A stretch of DNA of 12,466 nt from an uncultured Mycoplasmatota bacterium (GTDB taxonomy: Bacteria; Bacillota_I; Bacilli_A; RF39; UBA660): positions 1-12,466 of the forward strand of contig CAOKUH010000041.1 of NCBI GenBank assembly GCA_948472605.1. The letters run 5' to 3'. The stretch's first letter is position 1, and each line of letters starts with the position of its first letter. A program made the position numbers and the translations under genes. The notes below the pieces were generated by a model. That model had not been told where the DNA came from, did not search any database, and saw only the letters and a list, made by a program, of their open reading frames with translations. Below, in pieces: positions 1-6,081 of this stretch.

Positions 1-77
1 TTTTTACCAGATATAATGTGGTTTATTTTTATGACATTTTTGCTAATTAACTACATTTTCTTTGACTACTTGGTGTT

Positions 78-291
78 TTAGTTGTACCCAAATACCATCA
101 TATCTCCATATAGCATATTACATTCATTAGTAACACCATTAATGAATTCATCATATGCTTTTTGGCCTGCTACATATGCCTTATTTTTAGTTTTAAATCC
201 ACTTTTAGTTATTTGCTTTTTTTTACCATTTACCTTGCCCACTTCAAAGCAATACTGATAAAACTCTTCCTCTTTTTCTTATACTGATCAT
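78..291 (-). pseudogene. Frameshifted N-terminal remnant of a tyrosine (phage-type) integrase
   Basis: Read on the minus strand, an ATG at 291 opens with MISIRKRG, a typical start for phage and ICE integrases, but this frame stops after about 15 codons. A neighbouring frame carries on with EFYQYCFEVGK, then GKKKQITKSGFKTKNKA, and ends at TAA (78-80). The pattern K-Q-x-x-K-x-G-F-K-T-K-x-x-A followed by a helix with AYDEFING is the arm-type (AP2-like) DNA-binding domain of these integrases. That domain normally precedes the core-binding and catalytic domains, neither of which is present here. A frameshift near 275 and an early stop make it a dead fragment. A weak GAGAG lies before the ATG. It marks an old integration or excision event next to secA. 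Family recognition is by motif only. Confidence 0.6.
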
Positions 292-317
292 TTTATCATC
301 TCTCATTCTTTTGATCA

Positions 318-542
318 TTATAATTTTATAATATAAGAAAGTAGAATTAAAATCCTACTTTTACTATAAATAATTTGTTTCGTTTCTTCTGGTATCTTTT
401 GTTCAATCTCTTTTTCAACAATATCAACAATTTTATGTTGTGGTTCTGTAAAATTATTAGAATTTAATGTTGAAATAAATAACCGTACTTGTAGGTCATA
501 ACCTTCTGCAACAATTATACCAAGTTCTAAGATTTTACACAA
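318..542 (-). CDS. Doubtful small hypothetical protein, 74 codons
   Basis: This open frame begins with TTG 13 bases after the stop of the upstream 320-codon gene. There is no clear ribosome binding site. The predicted product has no motif I recognise: a hydrophobic start (ILELGIIVAEGYD), a charged middle rich in Glu and Lys, and a hydrophobic end. It contains no internal Met, so no alternative ATG start exists. It could be a small gene translationally coupled to its neighbour, a fragment of a decayed gene, or chance. The surrounding decay (integrase remnant just downstream) favours a remnant. Confidence 0.25.
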   Translation of the reverse strand: MCKILELGIIVAEGYDLQVRLFISTLNSNNFTEPQHKIVDIVEKEIEQKIPEETKQIIYSKSRILILLSYIIKL

Positions 543-555
543 TTATTTTTACTAA

Positions 556-1518
556 TTATTCAGCTATAATTTTTCCATCTAAATTACATATATAACAATG
601 TGGTAACTTTGATTTTATATAATCTAATGAAACTTTATCGTTCTCTATTTTTCTTCCAACAAATATTCCTTCTATTAGTTTTATTGGAAGTCCAAACATA
701 ATTGCTGACTCTCTATCTGTAGTTGTAGCATCTTTTTCAAATCTTAAATTAACAAATTCAGGAAAATATCTGTAGTCCAAAAATTCTCTTAAAGTTTCTT
801 CATCTAATTCTGTATTCCATACATCTGCCTTAGTTAATTCTTTTGCATAATCACTTTCCATATTTAAAATGAAAGCTATTTGCCTTTTGCTAGATACTAA
901 ACTAGGTAAAAAAGTAACTTCTTTTGTCTTTTCTCCCCAATATGTCCATATTTCATCATCATTATTTATTTTTTCTGTAAACTCATCAAATTTATGAAAT
1001 GGTACTAATTCAGAAATCCTTTTAGATTCTGGTCCTCTTCCAATAGTATATGTAATAGTTATCCCGCTATAAGAATTAATATATTCTTTCAACAATATAT
1101 CATTTTTAATGTTCCACATACCAATGCTATTTTTAATTTTATTCTTTCCTTCACTCTTTCCAGTAAAATCTATTGCTAAAAAACCATTTTCTATTATCAA
1201 ATCAAAATTATCTAACATACCTGGTATGCCATGGATAAATGTTCCCTTTGATAATTTAACTTCATCACCAATATTATATTTTTTATAAGGTTCAATAACT
1301 GTATCATCATAGAAAAGTTCAATATTTTTTAAAACTAATTCTAATGCTTTTCCTTTAAAAGTTTTATTTGCATATTCTATATATTCTTGTTGCTTGATAA
1401 TTTCTATACCTACTTTCTTAATTATATTACTATAAAAAATTTGTTTGCATAGGCATCTATATTGTATAGAATTTAAGCCTCTTTTGCAAACAAATTCATT
1501 TTTGCAAACAATCTGCAA
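556..1518 (-). CDS. Accessory protein of unknown function, possibly with an ADP-ribosyltransferase-like core; start uncertain
   Basis: I do not recognise this gene with certainty. The body reads as a folded soluble protein of about 280 residues: a helical stretch (IEYANKTFKGKALELVLKNIELFYDD), then GDEVKLSKGTFIHGIPG, then DLIIENGFLAIDFTGK, and later FPEFVNLRFEKDATTTDRES. The order 'xFIHG, short gap, I-x-x-x-G-hydrophobic' is reminiscent of the HG[TI] strand and following helix of ADP-ribosyltransferase-fold proteins, but I see no full catalytic triad. The first 35 or so residues are Cys-rich (five Cys) and come from a repeat cluster, with a TTG start, no ribosome binding site and no in-frame Met until about residue 100. 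The true 5' end is therefore probably altered or lost. No prophage structural genes surround it. It could be a cargo or defence-type gene brought in with the integrase remnant downstream. Confidence 0.5.
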   Translation of the reverse strand: MQIVCKNEFVCKRGLNSIQYRCLCKQIFYSNIIKKVGIEIIKQQEYIEYANKTFKGKALELVLKNIELFYDDTVIEPYKKYNIGDEVKLSKGTFIHGIPGMLDNFDLIIENGFLAIDFTGKSEGKNKIKNSIGMWNIKNDILLKEYINSYSGITITYTIGRGPESKRISELVPFHKFDEFTEKINNDDEIWTYWGEKTKEVTFLPSLVSSKRQIAFILNMESDYAKELTKADVWNTELDEETLREFLDYRYFPEFVNLRFEKDATTTDRESAIMFGLPIKLIEGIFVGRKIENDKVSLDYIKSKLPHCYICNLDGKIIAE

Positions 1519-1520
1519 AC
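1438..1520. repeat. Cluster of TGCAAAC motifs, including a perfect 12-bp inverted repeat
   Basis: AATTTGTTTGCA (1438-1449) and TGCAAACAAATT (1485-1496) are perfect inverted repeats. A second short pairing (AGGC 1451-1454 with GCCT 1477-1480) lies inside them. TGCAAAC recurs in direct orientation at 1485-1491, 1503-1509 and 1514-1520. The cluster sits at the 5' end of the unknown accessory ORF, 1.2 kb from an integrase remnant. It could be an operator for a regulator, the arm sites of a recombination (att) region, or the base of an mRNA hairpin. Confidence 0.55.
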
Positions 1521-1570
1521 ATTTTCTTAAAATTAAAGAATTTTTTTAGATTTTTTGTTTCTTAATATAG

Positions 1571-1600
1571 TTAAAATCCCTTATAAATAAAGGATTTTAA
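1571..1600 (-). terminator. Probable secA transcription terminator
   Basis: A long imperfect palindrome lies two bases after the secA stop: 12 bases on each side (1571-1582 and 1589-1600) pair with one mismatch around a 6-base loop. In the minus-strand transcript the descending arm runs into UUUUAACUAUAUU. The AT-rich stem and broken U-tract make it less certain than the other terminators here. It separates secA from the accessory region. Confidence 0.55.
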
Positions 1601-1602
1601 AA

Positions 1603-4092
1603 CTATTTGCCACAACATTGTTTATATTTCTTTCCTGAACCACATGGACATAAGTCATTTCTTCCTACTTTTTTTTCAGACTTTTTTGGAGCTTGCTTAA
1701 CTTTTTCCTTGCCATCATTTGCTACACCAACAATAGTTTGTTTTCGTTCAATATTTTGTTCAATATTAGCTTTAAGTAAAAAGCTTGCAATATTTTCATC
1801 TATTTTATCTAATAAATTTTCGAATAAATCAAATCCTTCTATTGTATAAGCTTGCAACGGATTAACTTGGCCATATCCTCGTAACATTATTCCTTCTTTT
1901 AAATGTTCCATAGCACTTATGTGATCAACCCACAAAGAATCAATTATTCTTAACGAAATTGCTCTTTCAAATTCATGAAAATTTGGAGCAACATTTATTT
2001 TGGCTTCATAATCTTTAATTATTTTATCTGTAAGAATTTGTTTTATTTCTTCTTCTTTTTTATCTTGTAGTTCTTCTATATTAACTGGTTTATTTTTTGA
2101 ATAATTAGTATTAATAAATTCAATTATTTCGCTTTTATCATCATCAGTTAAATATCCTTCTGGTTCAATATGATTTTCTACTAAATTGCTTATAGTATTT
2201 TTAAATATTTCTAAAACGCTTTCATGAATGTTTTCGTTATCTAGAACTTCGTTTCTTTTTTCATAAATAATTGTTCTTTGCTCATTTACAACATTATCAT
2301 AATCAAGTAAACTTTTACGCATATCAAAGTTGTTTCCTTCAACTTTCTTTTGAGCTGTTTCTATACTTCTTGTTATAGCTTTAGAACGTATCGACTGATC
2401 TTCAGTCATTCCTAAACTTTGGACTATTTGTTTAATTCTATCTGTTCCAAACATACGCATTAAATCATCATCAAATGAAACAAAGAATTGACTTGTTCCA
2501 ATATCTCCTTGACGACCACTACGACCACGAAGTTGGTTGTCTATACGACGAGATTCATGACGTTCAGTACCAATTACATATAATCCACCTAATTCTAAGG
2601 TCTCATCAGTAAGTTTAATATCTGTTCCACGTCCTGCCATATTGGTTGCAATAGTAATAGCATTTTTAGTTCCTGCTTTAGCGATTATATCAGCTTCTCT
2701 TTCATGATTTTTGGCATTTAATACTTCATGTTTTAAACCAGCTTTTGTCAGTAATTTACTTAAATGCTCATTTGCTTCGACACTTATTGTTCCAACTAAA
2801 ATTGGTTGCCCAGTTTTATGAATTTCTTTAATAGTATTAACTATTGCCTTATATTTACCTTCCATATTAGCATAAACTAAATCTGGTAAATCAACACGTG
2901 CAATTGGTTTATTTGTAGGAATACATATTACATACATATTATAAATATTTCTAAATTCCTCTTCTTCAGTTTTGGCAGTACCAGTCATTCCTGATAATTT
3001 TTTATACATTCTAAATAAATTTTGAAATGTAATTGTTGCCATAGTTTTAGTTTCTACGTTAATTGTAACACGTTCTTTTGCTTCTATTGCTTGATGAAGT
3101 CCATCGCTAAATTGACGCCCTTGCATTAAACGTCCAGTAAATTGATCAACTATGATAACTTGATCATCACTTACGACATAGTCAATATCTTTTTTGAATC
3201 CATAATTAGCTTTTAGAGCTTGATTAACATGATGAACTAATCCAGTATTATTAATGTCATAAAGATTACTAACTTTAAAATATTTTTCTATTTTTTTGCT
3301 ACCAACTTCTGTTAATGAAACATTTTTAACTTTTTCATCAATTGTGTAATCCTCTTCATTTATTAAATTTTTTACTGATTTATCAGCTTCAACATAAAGA
3401 TTTCCTGTATTAGCTTGGCCTCCTGAAATAATAAGTGGAGTTCTAGCTTCATCTATTAGAATAGAGTCAACTTCATCGATTATACATACATTTAGTCCTC
3501 TTTGAACTCTATCTTCTTTATTTACAACCATATTATCTCTTAGATAGTCAAATCCTATTTCATTATTTGTTGAGTATGTTATATCACAATTATAAACTTC
3601 TTGCTTTTCTTTAGGTGTTAAATCTCTTAAATTAACTCCAACAGTAACTCCTAATAAATCATAGATAGGTCTCATCCATTCAGCATTTCTTAATGATAAG
3701 TATTCATTTGTTGTAACTACATGAACGCCTTTTTTAGTTAAAGCATTTAAATAAGCAGGTAAGACTGTAACTAAAGTTTTTCCTTCACCAGTTTTAAGTT
3801 CAGCAATATTTCCATAATGGATTGCTAATCCTCCTAAAATTTGGACATAAAAAGGTTTTTCTCCAATTCCTCTATAAGCTGCTTCACGAGCAACTGCAAA
3901 GGCTTCTACAACTAAATCATTTATGTCACAACCATTTTCTAATTCTTTTTTAAATTCTTCAGTTTTATTTTTTAATTCTTTATCAGATAACTTTTGCATT
4001 TCTTCATCTAGGGCAATAATTTTATCTGCTATACTTTCAAATCTTTTTAATTCTTTATATTCTGAGTCTATTAATTTTCTAAAAAATCCCAT
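1603..4092 (-). CDS. secA: Protein translocase subunit SecA
   Basis: This is the ATPase motor that drives unfolded preproteins through the SecYEG channel at the cytoplasmic membrane. At 829 residues it has the usual length for a Bacillota SecA. The Walker A motif TGEGKT is at residues 101-106 and the Walker B/DEAD-type motif DEVD at 206-209, followed by the SecA signature IDEARTPLIISG. The second helicase half carries NMAGRGTDI and ERHESRRIDNQLRGRSGRQGD. The preprotein cross-linking and scaffold regions follow, and the C-terminus is a SEC-C zinc motif (Cys815, Cys817, Cys826, Cys827) that binds zinc and SecB or ribosomes in other species. The ATG at 4092 follows GAGAGGAGAAAAACAAG and matches the family start MGFF. 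It has its own extended -10 promoter. In many Bacilli prfB follows secA; here accessory DNA follows instead. Confidence 0.98.
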   Translation of the reverse strand: MGFFRKLIDSEYKELKRFESIADKIIALDEEMQKLSDKELKNKTEEFKKELENGCDINDLVVEAFAVAREAAYRGIGEKPFYVQILGGLAIHYGNIAELKTGEGKTLVTVLPAYLNALTKKGVHVVTTNEYLSLRNAEWMRPIYDLLGVTVGVNLRDLTPKEKQEVYNCDITYSTNNEIGFDYLRDNMVVNKEDRVQRGLNVCIIDEVDSILIDEARTPLIISGGQANTGNLYVEADKSVKNLINEEDYTIDEKVKNVSLTEVGSKKIEKYFKVSNLYDINNTGLVHHVNQALKANYGFKKDIDYVVSDDQVIIVDQFTGRLMQGRQFSDGLHQAIEAKERVTINVETKTMATITFQNLFRMYKKLSGMTGTAKTEEEEFRNIYNMYVICIPTNKPIARVDLPDLVYANMEGKYKAIVNTIKEIHKTGQPILVGTISVEANEHLSKLLTKAGLKHEVLNAKNHEREADIIAKAGTKNAITIATNMAGRGTDIKLTDETLELGGLYVIGTERHESRRIDNQLRGRSGRQGDIGTSQFFVSFDDDLMRMFGTDRIKQIVQSLGMTEDQSIRSKAITRSIETAQKKVEGNNFDMRKSLLDYDNVVNEQRTIIYEKRNEVLDNENIHESVLEIFKNTISNLVENHIEPEGYLTDDDKSEIIEFINTNYSKNKPVNIEELQDKKEEEIKQILTDKIIKDYEAKINVAPNFHEFERAISLRIIDSLWVDHISAMEHLKEGIMLRGYGQVNPLQAYTIEGFDLFENLLDKIDENIASFLLKANIEQNIERKQTIVGVANDGKEKVKQAPKKSEKKVGRNDLCPCGSGKKYKQCCGK

Positions 4093-4118
4093 CTTGTTTT
4101 TCTCCTCTCATGCAAAGT

Positions 4119-4127
4119 ATTATATCA
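4119..4127 (-). promoter_or_regulatory. secA promoter, extended -10
   Basis: On the minus strand TGATATAAT (TGnTATAAT) lies 27 bases upstream of the secA ATG. The best -35 at 17-bp spacing is a poor TTTAAG, so the TG extension probably compensates. Motif-based prediction. Confidence 0.6.
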
Positions 4128-4181
4128 TAGTTCTTGATAAACTTAAAGAAATTATAATCTTATAAATTGGCTTTTATTTAA

Positions 4182-4213
4182 AAAGAAAAAGAAGTTTATT
4201 AGACTCCTACTTC
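4182..4213 (-). terminator. hpf terminator
   Basis: In the transcript GAAGT (4209-4213) pairs with ACTTC (4191-4195) and is followed by UUUUUCUUUU. The left arm overlaps the last hpf codons and stop. The stem is only 5 bp, so it is a modest candidate. Confidence 0.45.
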
Positions 4214-4734
4214 ACATTTATTATTCCATAATGATTGTCTTTTCTTTTATACAAAACAGAAATACAATCTTCATTAATGTTTTTAAAAACAAAGAAATCA
4301 TGATCTAATAATTCGCTTTGTAATATTGCTTCCTCTTCATCCATTGGTTTCATTTCCATAGATTTTCTTTTAACAATTTTTTTATTATCCTCTTCAGTTG
4401 CAATTTCAAAGTCTAAATTTAACTCCATATTATTGTTTTTGTATTTATTTTTTATTCTAGTTTTATTTTTTCTAATTTGTCCTTCTAGCTTATCAATAAC
4501 TAAATCAATTGCAGAATATAAGTCTTTATGACTGTCTTCAGCACGTAATGTAAATTTACTTGTTGGAATAGTTACTTCAATAATTTGAGATAAGTTTTCT
4601 ACTTTAACATTTACATAAGCTTTTATTTCAGAAGCATTTTCAAAATATTTGTTCAGTTTATCTAGTTTTTCGTTGACATAATCTTTTATGGAACTTGTAA
4701 TTTCCATTTTTTCTCCTCTAATAATAATCTCCAT
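4207..4734 (-). CDS. hpf: Long-form ribosome hibernation promoting factor (HPF/RaiA family)
   Basis: This protein dimerises 70S ribosomes into inactive 100S particles in stationary phase or stress. At 175 residues it is the long form typical of Gram-positive bacteria. The N-terminal HPF/YfiA domain (about residues 1-100) starts with the family pattern IIIRGE...ITSSIKDYVNEKLDKLNKYF. A charged linker follows, then a C-terminal dimerisation domain (about 120-175) with MKPMDEEEAILQSELLDHDFFVF and a Tyr-x-Arg...YGII end. The ATG at 4734 is preceded by AGGAAGGTG at good spacing. An internal Met (residue 10) would cut the first beta strand and is rejected as the start. The position directly upstream of secA is conserved in Bacillus (hpf/yvyD-secA). 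Confidence 0.95.
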   Translation of the reverse strand: MEIIIRGEKMEITSSIKDYVNEKLDKLNKYFENASEIKAYVNVKVENLSQIIEVTIPTSKFTLRAEDSHKDLYSAIDLVIDKLEGQIRKNKTRIKNKYKNNNMELNLDFEIATEEDNKKIVKRKSMEMKPMDEEEAILQSELLDHDFFVFKNINEDCISVLYKRKDNHYGIINVK

Positions 4735-4753
4735 AATTCACCTTCCTAGAATA

Positions 4754-4762
4754 ATTATAACA
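4754..4762 (-). promoter_or_regulatory. hpf promoter, extended -10
   Basis: The minus strand reads TGTTATAAT (TGnTATAAT) about 20 bases upstream of the hpf ATG. A possible -35 (TTGCAA) lies at a long 19-bp spacing. Predicted from motif only. Confidence 0.55.
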
Positions 4763-4795
4763 TACTAAATTAGGTTTTTTGCAATAATTTTTGCT

Positions 4796-4820
4796 AAAAA
4801 AAAACTACTATACAGTAGTT
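4796..4820 (-). terminator. cspA intrinsic terminator overlapping the stop codon
   Basis: In the transcript AACTACT (4814-4820) and AGTAGTT (4803-4809) form a perfect 7-bp stem with a 4-base loop, followed by a run of U (complement of 4796-4804). The stem contains the last codons and the tandem TAG stops of cspA. Confidence 0.85.
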
Positions 4821-5023
4821 AATTCATTAGCGGATACAACATCAATTGCTTGAAGTCCTTTTGAAGTTTCAATAAGTTTAAAATCTACGATGTCGCCTTC
4901 TTTTAAGGTTTTATATCCTTCTTTGAAAATCGCAGAATAATGAACAAAGATGTCTTCAAGATCATTACATTCAATAAAGCCATAGCCTTTTTCATTATTA
5001 AACCACTTTACTTTACCACGCAT
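4808..5023 (-). CDS. csp: Cold-shock domain protein (CspA/CspB family)
   Basis: This is a small single-stranded nucleic-acid-binding protein that acts as an RNA chaperone. At 71 residues it consists of one five-stranded cold-shock domain. It opens with GKVKWFNNEKGYGFIE, which holds RNP-1 (KGYGFIE), followed by RNP-2 as DIFVHYSAI. The usual hydrophobic core follows as LKEGDIVDFKLIETSKGLQAIDV. The ATG at 5023 is preceded by AAGGAGAGGTG, a strong ribosome binding site. It is transcribed alone, divergently from the agrBD unit, and ends at a terminator built into its own stop region. I could not place a convincing promoter in the 180 bases upstream. Confidence 0.97.
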   Translation of the reverse strand: MRGKVKWFNNEKGYGFIECNDLEDIFVHYSAIFKEGYKTLKEGDIVDFKLIETSKGLQAIDVVSANELTTV

Positions 5024-5115
5024 AACTACACCTCTCCTTCTTATTCATAACTTTACGATACCACCTTTTAAAGCTACAAACAATAAAATACGTTCGACAA
5101 AGTTTGCAGGAAAGG

Positions 5116-5151
5116 TTTTTAGTCTAAATTATTTGATTTTTAGTTCAAATT
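5116..5151 (+). promoter_or_regulatory. Direct repeat with 21-bp period, candidate AgrA (LytTR) binding site
   Basis: TTTTTAGTCTAAATT (5116-5130) and TTTTTAGTTCAAATT (5137-5151) match at 13 of 15 bases and are offset by exactly 21 bp, two helical turns. LytTR-domain regulators such as AgrA bind paired ~9-bp direct repeats with 12-bp gaps, the same 21-bp period. The pair lies 30 bp upstream of a TTGACA box before agrB, and an AgrA homologue is encoded nearby. Binding is inferred. It could instead serve the divergent csp gene. Confidence 0.5.
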
Positions 5152-5181
5152 TTATAGCTTTTAAGAAAATAAATATTCTTT

Positions 5182-5216
5182 GACAATTTTGAGCCAAAAA
5201 CTTTTTGATTGGCTAA
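5182..5216 (+). promoter_or_regulatory. Candidate agrBD promoter with overlapping dyad
   Basis: A consensus TTGACA (-35) at 5182-5187 is followed after 18 bp by a weak -10 TTTGAT (5206-5211). Long spacing and weak boxes are typical of activator-dependent agr promoters. The dyad AGCCAA (5194-5199) / TTGGCT (5211-5216), with an 11-base centre, overlaps the spacer and -10. It may be an operator or an early mRNA hairpin. The start site is not resolved. Confidence 0.4.
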
Positions 5217-5271
5217 AATTTATTATATTTTAAGGCAAAAAATGATATTATCTTGGTTGTTGGGTGATGTT

Positions 5272-5868
5272 ATGAAAAATGCTTTCGTTAATAGTTCATT
5301 AAACTACCTTATTAAGCATAATGCTTGCAATGATAAACAAGTGAATATTTTTCGCTATACTTTAGAATCTCTTTATTCTTTAGTAACTAAAACATGTGTT
5401 GTATTAATTTTGGCATTTTTTTTAAAGACTTTTTCTATAACATTAACAATGCTTTTATTATATTCTGTTCTACGGGGATTTGCTTTTGGAATTCATGCGA
5501 CGAAAAATTTATATTGTTGGATAGTAACTTTATTAACTTATGTTATAGGATCTTTGATTATTAAATACTTTACTTGGCCAATGGAAATTATATATATATG
5601 TTATGTGAGTGGTTTTTTAGCATTATTATTATGGGCTCCTGCTGATACACCAGCTAGGCCTCTGTTAAATAAAAGAAAAAGATTAACTAATAAAATTTTT
5701 TCTTTAGGTTTAACATTAATTTATGTTTTGTGTTCATTTTATTTAAATAGTAATAATTTTTATAATATAGTTAGTTTTATTTTAATTTTAGAAACAATTT
5801 GTATTTGTCCTTTGACTTATAAATTGTTTAAAATACCTTATAATAATTATAAAACTTATAAGGGGTAA
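5272..5868 (+). CDS. agrB: AgrB-type pheromone-processing membrane peptidase
   Basis: AgrB is a membrane Cys endopeptidase that removes the C-terminal tail of the AgrD precursor and catalyses ring closure of the autoinducing peptide. The product is 198 residues and strongly hydrophobic, with several membrane segments. The catalytic signature is intact: Arg68, His75 and Cys82 in LRGFAFGIHATKNLYC, with the same 7-residue spacings as Arg70/His77/Cys84 of Staphylococcus aureus AgrB. A conserved cytosolic patch follows as ADTPARPLLNKRKR. I chose the ATG at 5272 because GGGTGAT (5262-5268) precedes it and the family begins with a short amphipathic helix. An upstream TTG in the same frame adds about 21 residues and lies in the promoter region. 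agrD follows after 50 bases. Confidence 0.93.
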   Translation: MKNAFVNSSLNYLIKHNACNDKQVNIFRYTLESLYSLVTKTCVVLILAFFLKTFSITLTMLLLYSVLRGFAFGIHATKNLYCWIVTLLTYVIGSLIIKYFTWPMEIIYICYVSGFLALLLWAPADTPARPLLNKRKRLTNKIFSLGLTLIYVLCSFYLNSNNFYNIVSFILILETICICPLTYKLFKIPYNNYKTYKG

Positions 5869-5924
5869 TTGTTGGTTTAAATTTTATTATATAGATTTAA
5901 ACAAGAAAGGAGGGTTATTTGAAA

Positions 5925-6044
5925 ATGGCTAATATTTTTGCAAATGCATTATCAGCATTATCTAAAATTGCTAATAATGGTGTTTCAACATTTACAATTA
6001 TATGTATGTGGGATGAAACTGAATGCCCTAAAGAAATGCTTTAA
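5925..6044 (+). CDS. agrD: AgrD-type autoinducing peptide precursor
   Basis: This small gene encodes the precursor of the secreted signal peptide. From ATG (5925) it gives 39 residues; a TTG two codons upstream (5919) gives 41 and lies closer to the strong site AAAGGAGGG (5906-5914). It has the three AgrD parts: an N-terminal amphipathic helix (MANIFANALSALSKIANNG), a core (STFTIICMW, residues 21-29), and an acidic recognition tail (DETECPKEML). The tail matches the S. aureus AgrD tail pattern D-E-x-E-x-P-K-E, which places the AgrB cut after Trp29. The core is odd: the usual Cys five residues before the cut is Ile25, while Cys27 is only three before it and Ser21 is nine before it. A second Cys (Cys34) lies in the tail. 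It directly follows agrB and ends before a terminator. Confidence 0.9.
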   Translation: MANIFANALSALSKIANNGVSTFTIICMWDETECPKEML

Positions 6045-6050
6045 GATATT

Positions 6051-6081
6051 AAAAACACGCCTTACTTAGCGTGCTTTTTTT
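6051..6081. terminator. Bidirectional terminator between agrD and agrC
   Basis: CACGC (6056-6060) and GCGTG (6069-6073) form a stem with an 8-base loop, flanked by an A-run on the left and a T-run on the right. It therefore works as an intrinsic terminator for both converging units. The agrC stop codon (6066-6068) lies in the loop, 22 bases from the agrD stop. Confidence 0.8.

Noticed and set aside
1438..1520. CRISPR array
   Set aside because: The TGCAAAC repeats are too short, unevenly spaced and partly inverted, with no spacers of uniform length.
1607..1849. Plus-strand open frame opposite the 3' end of secA
   Set aside because: Antisense shadow of the SecA coding sequence; no ribosome binding site and a Ser/Phe-rich product.
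3923..4165. Plus-strand open frame opposite the secA start
   Set aside because: Antisense to conserved SecA codons and promoter; low-complexity Ser/Leu/Phe product.
5209..5271. Longer AgrB start from an upstream TTG
   Set aside because: It would lie in the candidate promoter, has no ribosome binding site, and adds residues before the normal AgrB N-terminus.
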